A stretch of DNA of 64,000 nt from Sphagnum compactum (Eukaryota; Bryophyta; Sphagnopsida; Sphagnales), in the NCBI GenBank assembly GCA_965153455.1, contig OZ234493.1, forward strand, positions 34,400,213 to 34,464,212. Direction: 5' to 3'. A program made the translations under genes and the position numbers. Positions 34,516 to 45,130 of the stretch are shown piece by piece (position 1 is the stretch's first letter; each line of letters starts with the position of its first letter). The notes below the pieces were generated by a model. The model saw nothing but the letters and a program-made list of their open reading frames with translations, made no database searches and was not told the origin of the DNA.

Positions 34516-37500
34516 ATGGCTGATGCTCATTCTAGTGCCTTACGTGGGCTATTCTAGGATATACAATGCTTAACCAAATCCAATGATCCGGGGTGAAATT
34601 TGTACTTGTGATTTAAGACATTTTACAGCTTGAGGTCCATCACTATAGAGTGACTATCCATGTTTATTATGGACAATAATTTGTTGTATGTAATTGCAGT
34701 TGTGGGAGTTGTGGCGTCTTTAGTGAACTTTGATGGTAAGTTCACTTCCCATTCACCATGATTTCTTCTTACATGTCAAGGCATTACTTAAAAGATATAT
34801 AGATTTGCAACCCTTTTACACAATGGCAAATTGTTAAATGAGCATAACAAAGTCAATGAAGAATTGGTCTCAAATTGCGTGCATGATGAATAAAGTTTTT
34901 GCACAAAGCCCCATATCATTAAGGATGACAAATTGATGTTTCTTACAATGAAGGAGAGTAGTCCTTCATGTAATGGTCAAGGCTATGTTGAATTATGTGT
35001 GGATCTGTGATGAGTTTGTGACCCAATTGTGTGCATCCAATAACCTTTAAGGTACAATTATCAAAGACATGTTCTTTTCCTTGACAAGGATTGATTGAGC
35101 ATTTTGCAATATGAGCCTGATGCATGGGCCCATTCCATCAAAACCACAATACTCCATTGACTAGTTTGACGTCCACTAATTTTATAAACTTGCCTAGCTA
35201 GTTCATGATTCTTCCAACAAACTCCATTAGTATGCTATGCCAATCCCAGGATGTGTCCTAGATAATTCGTGAATTTTCCCAACTATCTTTACTGAAAGTT
35301 TCTATCAAGGTCATGATATTGGACATTTCACCATGATAATTTCATGTATCTTCTCAACAAATTTCGATATAAATGTACCATGTTCATGGTACTTCCATCT
35401 TCCACTTTGCATTCATAAGTCCATTATCAATGGCATGGCAACCTCATAGATATGATTGCATAGATGATGTCCTTCATTCAAAAATCAAATGTTATATCCT
35501 CAATGAGGGCCAAATCTTACATTGACACAAGTAACCTACATGATCCATTAAAGGGGAGTACACTCAAGGATGAATAGAAAAGGTTAATGGAAATTTTGAG
35601 CTATCCAAGGGAGATGATTAGGCTAGGGGAAACTATTAAAATAGAAAAATTAAAAGTGACTACAATTATTGTAGCAGTAGGGTAAGTAGGAAAATTACCT
35701 AGGCTAAAGTTATTAGACCACTTGATCTGCACCAGTGTTGAAACCATTTTTATATGATGCCTTCTACTTCCCAGTAGAGAGTCACAATGTAGTCACAACA
35801 AGACTACAACACTATTGGGTCACGAAAAAGAGGACTCTTTTTCAGAAACATATATATGATGTACTTTATGATGAAAAATAAAAATGATTATTTTCACTTT
35901 ATTTTGGATCTTTTAGGCTTGCAAAATACATGAATAAATCATGTCTTGGGTTGAAACTTGTAGTGAAACTAGTTCAAAGTTTGTGCTAAAATGGTTGCTC
36001 ACATCATGAACTTGGTAAAACTTGTAGTGATTTGGGTTGAAGGATTTGCCAAATTGGTTGATCAAACCTACACAAAAATGGTGGATCATTCTCTTTACCA
36101 CAAGGAACATAATTAACAAGAAAACAATCAAGAAGATCAAGTTTTGATTGATTGTTTTCTTGTTAATTATGTTCACTTCTTGTTGATGTAATGCATACAT
36201 AAAAGCAAATCGACATCACATAGAAAACAAATTGGTGTTGTGGTATTAGACAACAATTCTTTGTCCATTCAACGTAGCTTATTTTTCATCATTCTTAATG
36301 AAGATCCTTGGACTTGTGTTATCTTGATAAAGATCTTGGGGTATTGTGATCTTGATGCTTATTGGCATACATTGTAGTATTTAGCCTTTATTGTGGATAG
36401 GCTTTGGAAGTTGTGTGGTTTGGCCAACTTCTTCCCTTTTGGAGTTTATCAACAATAAGGTGATAGGAACCAAATTGGTTGGTGGTGAGATTCATGTAAG
36501 CTAGAATTGAAGGCAGATGTAAATTAAAAAAATTCTTGATTTCAAAAACTTGCATCATCCTAGGTTTGTTAAACAATATTGTTGGTAAAAAAAAAAAAAT
36601 TGTTAATTTAACAACATTATGCAAACTAGAGGTACATTCCTTCATTTTGAACAAAAAGAGGTTGGAAAAGCTCCTAGATAGGACTAGGACAAGTTTATCA
36701 ATTTAAACTTTCAATTATATAAAATTGCACAAACCAACTAAAGAGAATGGTTAATGCATTTGGTGCATGTATGAACCACGAGCTAACATAAATTCACAAA
36801 ATGATCATCATTGGTCACCATTGATCAGACATAGGAGAAGACATCACCCTCTTCCCTATATTACATTATGTAGCTCTCCATGGACCTACATCAAAATTGC
36901 CAAATTGTGGGGGATCCTAAAATGGGACTTTCAATTTTTTCCAAATTATGAATCCCAAATGTTCAAAAGTTCATAATGTCCCAAAGGAAATCAAAATTCA
37001 ACAATATATAAATATTATAGCCCTTGAAAAGGGCTTTTTAAAGCCATATTAAGCTCTTTAAGCATAGTTTATTTGACCTTTCAAAATGTTTTTTGAAGTG
37101 GTTGAAAGTCAAATGTTTTGACAATTTGATTCTTGACCTTTCAAATAACCATAACTTATGCTACATGTCTTTTTTTTTTTTGGAAATGTGACTTGATTTA
37201 CTTATTACTTTTCAAAAAAAATCCAACCATCAAGAAGACCAAATTTGGACAAGGTTTGATCCCCCAAACCTTGATACAAAGATTTGAGATGCTTAAGGAT
37301 TTCCAACTATCAAAGTGAGAGTTCAACTTGGGAGTCAAGGGATTGCTTCCCTTTCATTCTCACAAAGTCTCATGCTTCATGTGGGAATGTGTTTGAACAT
37401 TCTTGCATGTCAATTTAGTCCCTTGTTCAACATGATTCCAATTGAAAAGGTTTCAACTTTTTTTTGTTTCAAGAACAACATTTTGTTGTTTAACTTAGGA

Positions 37501-38558
37501 GTTAATCGTGTAATCAAGTTGGTTCATGACAAAAAGGCAATTTCAAAAGACAAAGGTTCTCCCACTGTACACTTTATTTGCATGCTACATGTAGGTTGAA
37601 GGTTAGTGAATTGGTGCAGGCAATAAGGGGATTGCTCGGGATGGTGAATTGACTCCGTGGGTGTGGCATGAGATGGATGCACCTAAGAAACAATCCAAAG
37701 TAGGTGGCTCAGGCATGTCGGGTATAATCTGCCAGTAAATTCATAGGCTTAGCATTCCTATCTAAAAATCTGGATGATAGTGGAGGCAAGTGTGAAGATT
37801 GAAGAATACAAATGCTTATCTTTGCATGCCCAGCAAGTGGACACTAGTGCTTGCCTGGATTTGCAATGCAAGTTTTCATGATTTTGATCATCTGCTTTGG
37901 ATCTTAATCCTTCCTCTAGAACTTTAGTGCCTAGTCTCTACTGGAAGCTCAATTTTGTTATTGACATTATTTTGCCTCTTCCTTACTTGAACATGGAGCA
38001 TCTAAGCTTATAGATGAACATCACAAAGCATGCAACAGAGTTTAGCATGAGGTGGGCACTTGCACAAGCCTTTCAGAAATTTGCAAACTACCTGAACACA
38101 GCTGGAGAAAGAGCAGGATAATTTGCACCAGGCTACTCAATGTACTCAGAATTGTCCCCTCCATTATATTTACGCGATCTGGGCCATTGTGTACCAATCA
38201 ACTTCTCTGAAACCCATTTGAATAGGCCAGTTCATGGGCCATTGTGCTAATTTACATATCTGATTTTGTAATTCTTGCCAAATTTCAACATTATGACTTC
38301 CATGTCTCTGGCCTACTGGGTAGGTTACTTGCAAGTCCAAGCAGTTTTCAGACATTTACATTCTGGAGAGCTGAATCTAGGCTTACAGAGTTCATGACTT
38401 ACAAGCAAGCTTGTCATGTTTTCATGTTGGCATACTGATTCCATTTGTATGAACAGAGCTTGCCAATGCCTATCATGGGGTTAATAGCCAATGAGATTGT
38501 TGGAAAAACACTTAAGCCTCCATCCGCATCACCTGCACCAAACCATGCTAAGATGTGA
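34516..38558 (+). CDS. Unrecognised 81-residue protein, four exons
   Basis: Four plus-strand exons, 34516-34543, 34700-34735, 37620-37699 and 38457-38558, join in phase with GT-AG junctions. The last three read a hydrophobic stretch VGVVASLVNF, then GELTPWVWHEMDAPKK, then MPIMGLIANEIVGKTLKPP and a Pro/Ala/His tail ending at TGA. The first exon (MADAHSSAL) is the least certain: it relies on a weak GTGGGC donor, though it supplies the right phase. I do not recognise the family. The product would be a small protein with one short hydrophobic segment near the N-terminus, so membrane association is possible. The ATG lies 207 bases after the mARC stop on the same strand, so the exons could also be an alternative 3' part of a mARC transcript. 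The 2.9-kb second intron contains repeats and a perfect hairpin. Confidence 0.45.
36105..36174. repeat. Perfect 27-bp inverted repeat with 16-base loop
   Basis: The arm 36105-36131 is the exact reverse complement of 36148-36174. The sequence is AT-rich and includes AACAAGAAAACAATCAA in the left arm. In DNA this is a cruciform candidate and in RNA a hairpin. Confidence 0.9.
36740..37330 (+). mobile_element. LTR-like fragment, copy 3 (heavily AT-decayed)
   Basis: The phrase order of copies 1 and 2 is preserved but C and G are largely replaced by T and A. Examples are CATCACCCTCTTCCCTATAT and TAGCTCTCCATGGACCTACA, and ACCATAACTTATGCTACATG, against CACCACCTTCCCCTTATAG, GCTCGCCGTGGAGGCTACAT and CATAACTTGGGCTGCAGA in copy 1. 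This is an older copy of the same family. Confidence 0.5.
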
Positions 38559-40189
38559 GCTGAAATAATGGGAAGTTTGCAACCTTTCTACAGGAAACCA
38601 TCCAAAGTGACCTTTCATACATGAGAACATAACTACCTTGTTCTCAGAGCAGCTACAATTCTACTAGATGAATCTTATACCCCCCCCAATTTGCTGAAGA
38701 AATAAGACAACCTCAGAACGCTGAAGTGAGGAATCTGCCCATCTTGTATCAGCTTCTTTTGGAATTCATCTCCATGCAATTCAGGGGATTCAAGACAGAA
38801 AGTACAGAAGATCCACTGTACCTTAGAAGGGGTGTCTCCAAGGCCCGGAATATTGGTATGGTTGGTCCTACTGAGAGAGCTTTCAGCCTTCTCTCCACAC
38901 TTTGGCCCGATGTTACGAAGAAGAGGCCAGAAAGAATCAAAGTTGTGCCAATCACACTGCCCAACAACCCCCAACAGCAGTGGGCATGGTCCATAAAAGA
39001 CTGAAACATCAGAGAAAAGAGATTTTTGTAAGGGAAAAAAGGTATGTATAAATCTTCTCAAATTTGAAGACCTGCTAGTCACACACCTGTTCACTGACTT
39101 GCAAAAACATGGAAGCTCCCTTGTATGCATGATTGCCTACCACAAGTATTATCAAGAGATAAATTATCACATATCAAAGTTGAGGGAAAGTACCAGCCTA
39201 GAAAAAGAGATTCACCAAGAATGAAAGTCCTGAATATTGATGATAGCATAGGCATCACTGGGGCATATGATGCCACAAAAATTGGTCCCCGATTATGAAC
39301 AGACCAACATTTCAGCACATTGTTTATGCTGGTTATTATCAGGCCCTGCAATTCACTTCCAGACTTTCATTTAGGAAAATTCCACCAAATGGTGTACGTG
39401 AAAGAACTGTGTTAGTTAGAACATTTCAATGACATATGGTCTCATATCAGCTTTATTCCACCCATTTGTTACTGAAGAATCCTATTAGTTTTCACTACCC
39501 CAACAATCCTGCCAGTCTAATCAAAGTGCTGGAACTATGAAACAAGAAGCAAATTGGCTGGATCATTCTATCAGCCGAAATGGAAACATGGTAATGAACT
39601 CTAAATTTGTGAAACACAAAGTAGCAAACATTGGATAATGGTTTGGAAAGGGAGATACCCCATAAGCAGCAGCCAGAAACTCTGATACATGATGGAAACC
39701 GCATTCTGATTGTTCTTGGACTGTGTAATAACATATAATAACCATCAATAGGAACCCTGTATAAGTGTCATCCCTGCTATGACAGTTATTGGTGCTGGAA
39801 ATCTAGCCATAATTGCACCCTGGCATGATCACAATTTCTCATCAGAGGCAACAATTTTGCCTGTGTTGATCAGAAGAAAACCAGCAATCCTTGGCCATGA
39901 AACACAATGTACACTAATTAAGCAAGTTTCCTAAGACCAAGGAGGATACTTACAACTCTCTGCACATTACTAATAGTTTGCTCATGTAGTGCTCACTTTC
40001 ATGCTCAAAAATCACGGGCCATATGAGTTTACTGTCAGAATTTGAGTCCCAACTTTAGACCTAATATGACCACTTCGGTGTGCAGAAAATCACAATATAA
40101 TCAGTTGCTCATTTGAGTTGTTTACTGTTTTTTACTGTTTATTGTTTACAATTTTACGTCCGTTTGGGACCAGAGAGTCCATTAGATGA
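38559..40189. other. Intergenic region with an unexplained double open frame
   Basis: The sequence around 38690-39010 is open on both strands (plus 38726-39004 and minus 39130-38675) and less AT-rich, but neither translation resembles a family I know. The rest shows no gene. Confidence 0.35.
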
Positions 40190-40450
40190 AAAGTAGATCA
40201 TGGAGGACAGATTGTCCTCTGGTACTGGCAGCATGCCACACACTTGGCCAGGGCGATCGTGTTTGTAGTCTGCATGAGCTCAGCAAGAGTGCTAGTGTGG
40301 GTGAGGGGCAGGGCCAAACAAAAGCGTTCCTTAACTTTTTGTGTATTTGGACAAACAAGAAGCAAGTGCTCTTCATCCTCAACCTTCCCCAAATCGTAGC
40401 CTCGACAAAACCTCTTTGCGAATGACACGCCCTTCCACGCACCTAGCACT
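40190..40450 (-). mobile_element. LINE-type ORF2 tail fragment
   Basis: The minus-strand frame from 40449 reads CRGYDLGKVEDEEHLLLVCP, a cysteine-histidine pattern like the zinc-knuckle near the end of plant LINE proteins, followed by about 45 residues with a further pair of cysteines. The frame closes at both ends without other domains, so it is a fragment. Assigned by motif recall. Confidence 0.5.
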
Positions 40451-41856
40451 ACCTTAATCTTAAAAGCTTAATCTGTCAAAATCATTAAATTTTATGGTGT
40501 TTCTTTTTTGTGCCAGTCTCTTGTACTGGTATTGGATACTTTTAAAAACGTTCTTACCAGTCCTGGTATTAGGTCCAACACTGACTTTTGGCTTGTATGA
40601 GGCAGGTATATATACCTGATACTGAGATTGATATAAAACTGGTAGAAAACTGGTATTCTCTCAACTACCTTTCCAGTTCATATTGGTATAAGGTTGGTAT
40701 TTGCCTTCACAGCAGACTGGTTAGGGTCCTTGCTACCAAATGTTGATAGTTGAAACCAGTGTTGACAGGTTCTTGGATTTTAAGTTTTATAAAATCAGAG
40801 GTTTAGGTTTAAGTTCTTGTGACTTGGAGCTGAACAACCTCCTTTCTACAAGGAAACAGCATTAGGATCAGACCTTGGAACTAGCCTTTTGCAATAGCTG
40901 AAACCCAATCAGATTCATGAATAATTTTTTTTTTCAAAACAGGATCAGGTTGTTTAAGAAAGAAAGATGAACTTTATTGAAAAGTTAGCAAACTATTAAG
41001 AGGCTGAATTTTGTGGGCAGATAATCTGGTCTAATTGACGATAAAACTTGGTACCTTCAACAAATCCAAGTTTTTAATTTTATTGTAAAAATTTCATTCC
41101 TATACAATTTTAAACCTTGGATGATAGTGTGTACTGTGTACATGGAACCAGATCCTATTCTTAAAATAGTCTTGGAGGTTCTTGAATTTGAAAAATAATG
41201 CCAAAGCCAAAATCATATGGGTTTTGAAAATTGAAGATACCGGGCTCAAACATGGACTCAAAAGAAGTGAGAAAAACAACTTTAAGTATCAAAACCAGGA
41301 TCAGCTCTAAGTTCTTTGGAAAGCCAAGAACTGGACAACACAGGCTGATACCAAGATAATTCTGGGGGCAGCATTCATCATCCATTCCTTGCTACCCATT
41401 CATTCGATAAATTTTGTGCCAAGTTTTGAACACTGGGAATATTTTAGCCTCATGAATCGTGCAGGCTTTACACACAAAGAGCGCAAGAATTTCAACTCTG
41501 CAGAACTCCTGCAAGTGAACTACAAAAAAAGCCCACAAGCTAAGGTCAAGAAATTACACTTAATCAACTCATTCATGGGTGAATGCATAGGAATGTGGAT
41601 CCAAATGAGACAAAGAAAAACATCCTCATAAGTCCCATCTCCTTTGTATTTTTTCAACTAGTCAGCTAACTAGCTAGCTGGTTGTATAGGCGTTCTATAC
41701 ACTGATTCTAGGGACCTAAACTAATTCTTTCTTGTTATGTAAATTTTTTTTGTATGTACAAGCTTCTGCCCTGGCTCAAGGCTTCATCAAAAGCCAGCTA
41801 ATTTTGCAGCAGCTTGGGAGAGGAGAATATTCTGATGAGAGATTTTCTTAATGCTA
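40451..41856. other. Intergenic; loose ACTGGTA-rich stretch
   Basis: From about 40510 to 40710, CTGGTATT and ACTGGTA recur irregularly, suggesting a decayed minisatellite. The rest is featureless. Confidence 0.35.
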
Positions 41857-43680
41857 CTAATTGCTCCTTGGAGGATGGTTTTGTGGGTCCTTATAGTCGC
41901 CAAAGAAATCATTGGAATGAGTATGAGGAAATGCAGCTGCTGGTGCGGAATAATATTTGGATTGATCAGCTCCTGCAGGTATAAGCTTTCGCCTTGCAAT
42001 CCACCTCCGTTGTTGTCGTCGGCGAAGTCTCATTTGAAGCTGATGGGTTGCAACAGCAGCAGCAGCAGCATCTGGAGACATGACCAAAGTTCTGATTTCA
42101 TGATCTGTTGATCTAACCGTCAGTAGTTGCATTTGGTTCCACCACCTGATCTCCCAAAGGAACTGCAAAACTCGATGCATTGACGCTGCAGCAGCAGCTG
42201 TAATAATCTCCTGCAATGTCATTCCCTTTTCATTGCCACCAGCTGCTGCTGCAACCGGATGGTGAAGAACCTCCTGCTGCTGCTGCTGCTGGGAGCGACG
42301 ATGCTGCAGCAGTAGTAGCAGCTCAGTCACATATTGCCGCCACATGCTCCCCCACGTTCGATGTCTGTTGGAGCTGGGCTGATCATCATGTATTACTGCT
42401 GCATTTCTGACACTAATATTTGTGTGCAGCAGGCGTCGGCCTCCTGAGCCTCCTGAGCGTTGTTGTTGCGAATCATGATCTATTATAACTACTGGTGATC
42501 CATGATCTTCAGCTTCCAGCAGCTGCGCCTGCACTGCTAGTTTCATGGAATTCTTTTCAGTTGAGTCTTGTTTTCTGTCTATCTGCGGCCAAGACCCACA
42601 ACAAAATCCACCGACATTTGGTTAGAGATAATCCAGGTATCTCTTCTGGGTGGTTCCTAGAGGAGCCCAGCCTGCATCGACCCAATTTTGAGAGCTCTCA
42701 TATCATGCGGGTGCTAAAATCTCAGTAGATTATGAACCCTGAGCCTTCGAATCTTTTAGTTCGCATTCCAGTTATTTGAAGATTGCACCGTCCATTCATG
42801 ACCAACAGGTGTGGCTGCAAGTCAACATCTTGTGTTTCAAGTTCTGGAATCAAAACACAGGATATATAAAAACTGTGGTTCGAATTCTTTATATATACCT
42901 CCGATTTTGTTGTTGGATTTGATGCATCTGGGTGATCTTGCACTGCCGCCTTTTGGGTGGTGATGAGTGCTGCAGCCTGCTGAATATACTCCTTTGTAAC
43001 GTCGATGACGACATTGCTGTCATGCTTTTCTCCTGAAACATCATGAGAACAAATCAAGACCTTGCAGACATCAGCAGCAGAATAACAAAGCTCTTCCAAA
43101 GTTGTTGTAACTAGTTTGGGTCTGATTATAACGCAAGATCGATCTTCACCTGGGTTTCACAACATTCAAGACTGCGATCTTATACAATGATCCTGATGAA
43201 CACGAATCCATGAGCTTGCAGAAAACAAAGTCCAAACTTATAGCTATGCATTCTTTTCTCAAGCTGGTATATATAATTCACGAACTCGAATGTGTGAAGG
43301 TGTTCTAGACCACTTCTAGTCTCCATCTATATGCGGAAACAGCTACTACGAGCAAGCAAAATTGACAATATGTGCACCGGGCGACCCGGGATTACCGGGA
43401 GGTAGATAGCTGGCGGAAGTGCAACGGAGTTGTTGGAGCAAGACGATCGACAGAGATACAGTGATCATGGCGCACCAGTATAATATTGCAGTGCAGGCTG
43501 GTGATGGAGCTGTACACCACAAGCTGCTGCTTCCTACTGGAGCTATTCTCTTCCCCACAGAGAGTACCATTCTCACAGCTGCTTTTGCATAGCTGCTACT
43601 GCAAGTTTGATTCTCCAGCTGCTGCCTCTTGTTCTCTTCGTCGAGCTCCGTCTCGCTAATTACTTCTGCAGTTCATGGAA
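41857..43680 (-). CDS. Hypothetical multi-exon protein with poly-Gln and poly-Ala runs
   Basis: The last exon, 42582-41857, is open for 241 codons. It begins in phase with a middle exon, 43032-42899, that reads GEKHDSNVVIDVTKEYIQQA and ends in TKSE at a GTATAT donor. A possible upstream exon near 43670-43380 reads a charged stretch (SETELDEENKRQQLENQ) and a hydrophobic segment (AILYWCAMITVSLSIVLL), but its junction to the middle exon is unresolved. The last exon contains runs of Gln (about 42275-42290) and Ala, and a basic cluster RLRRRQQRRWIARRK. No known domain was recognised. The low-complexity composition follows the CAG/CTG richness of the DNA island, so this could be a chance open frame. 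It is listed because phases and splice signals agree between the last two exons. Confidence 0.33.
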
Positions 43681-44221
43681 TCGATATTCTGTAGCACGTT
43701 CTGGATCTGGTCATAGACGAGCATGAAAGTAGTATCTAACGCAGATTGACGGATGCACTAGGAAAAGCACTAAATGGGTTCTAAAATATAAATAAACTGG
43801 CCAGAGACAGCAGCTAATTCTAATACAACCTCATCACTAGCAACAAGGACCTCTCAGGAATAATTATTAGAGTAGTTAGAATCGGAGAAAAAAACACTCA
43901 CAAATGAACACATGAACTTGCAACACTAGAGATCTTCAGTACATGAGTAATTGCAAAATTGGGAATCAGTCTAAACAACTAGACTAGCTGATGATTAGAA
44001 CTTCAATGGTGCACAAGCAGCTTATAGAAGGATTGACGTTGTCTAGATGTCATGTGTTATATGATCTTGAGCTGCTGCTTGATCAGCCACCTGCTTGTTT
44101 GAACACTACGTTACTACACTGGCGTCTGGAGGACGTCGAGGAAACGTTGCAGATTGAAACTGGTGATCAAGACTACTTCATGAGCAAGACTCCAAAGAAA
44201 TACAAGGAAGAAGAAAAGATA

Positions 44222-44700
44222 TATAGCAGCTCTAGCTAGCTAGCTAGCACGGTGCTTCTAGCTAGATGAGTAGCGGGCGTACGTGTCATGTACTGGCGCA
44301 TTCATGAGGTGCAGAATTAGAGAAAGTCATGAGGGGGGGGGGGGACAACAAGAGATGCAACAGATGGTTTTCTGATCTGCAGCTGCAGTATGCACGCCTG
44401 CATACTACTACTACTACAACAGCTTCTGATGATCAGTACTGTTACATAATATGTATGTATGTATGTATGTCTGTATATGCGACAATACTAGAAACCAAGA
44501 CTGCAAAACAGCAGCTAGCCCCATCGATCAGGCAGGCAGGCAGGCAACCAACACTAGTAACTCAATTGATCATGAGCTCTATCTTGATGATCACCTGCTT
44601 CTAGCTAGCTGTAGATTATACAAGTTCCTGCAAGCTTATTTATGTCTAGGCTGCGGTTTGGCCTAGTCTCCTCCTCCTCCTCCTCCTCCTCAGGCTGAGC
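44222..44700. repeat. Microsatellite cluster
   Basis: Within 480 bases lie (TAGC)4 at 44233-44248, a run of twelve G at 44333-44344, (ATGT)5 at 44451-44470, (GGCA)4 at 44531-44546 and (CTC)n at 44668-44690. AGCTAGCT words are frequent. The surrounding 41.8-45.3 kb is richer in CAG/CTG and AGCT words than the rest of the window. Confidence 0.85.
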
Positions 44701-44821
44701 AGCAGCTAGCTGCACTCATACAGTGCTCATGATCGACGATGTTTGCAATCAATGTTTCTTTCTTTTTTCTTCTCTCTCTCACTTTGCGAAAGTTTGCTTG
44801 CAGCGTGGTGACAAAAAGAAA

Positions 44822-45119
44822 ATCCAGTGCCAAGGATCCAAAGGGGTTTTTTCTTTATGGGGAAAAATGGGTCAAAGTCACCAAACTTTGACAATGAGTT
44901 CTTGGAGGTTTGCCAAAACTAAGATAAATTCTTAAATTGTTTTTGACTTTCCTCTCTGACTTCTTGCCAAATCCAGTGCTTAGGATATACAAAGGGTATT
45001 TTTTTGGGAAACAAAATGGTGCCAAAGTAACCAAATCTAAACGATGAGTTCCTGGACGTTGCCAAAACAACTTAGCAGGATTCGTAATTCTTTTTACTTT
45101 CCTCTCTGCTGACCTCTAG
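44822..45119. repeat. 149-bp tandem duplication
   Basis: ATCCAGTGCYWAGGAT starts at 44822 and 44971. Both units contain TGAGTTC-TGGA-GTTTGCCAAAAC-like text and GACTTTCCTCTCTG, ending in GCCAAAT. The second unit runs into TAGCCAAATTTGGC at 45117-45130, linking it to the same repeat family as the foldback element. Confidence 0.75.
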
Positions 45120-45130
45120 CCAAATTTGGC

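Larger units (their letters stand above)
34736..37619 (+). other. Putative 2.9-kb intron, repeat-filled
   Basis: AT-rich sequence between the second and third exons of the small unrecognised gene. It contains a 27-bp perfect hairpin (36105-36174) and an old LTR-like copy (about 36740-37330). No open frame with a recognisable domain. Confidence 0.4.
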
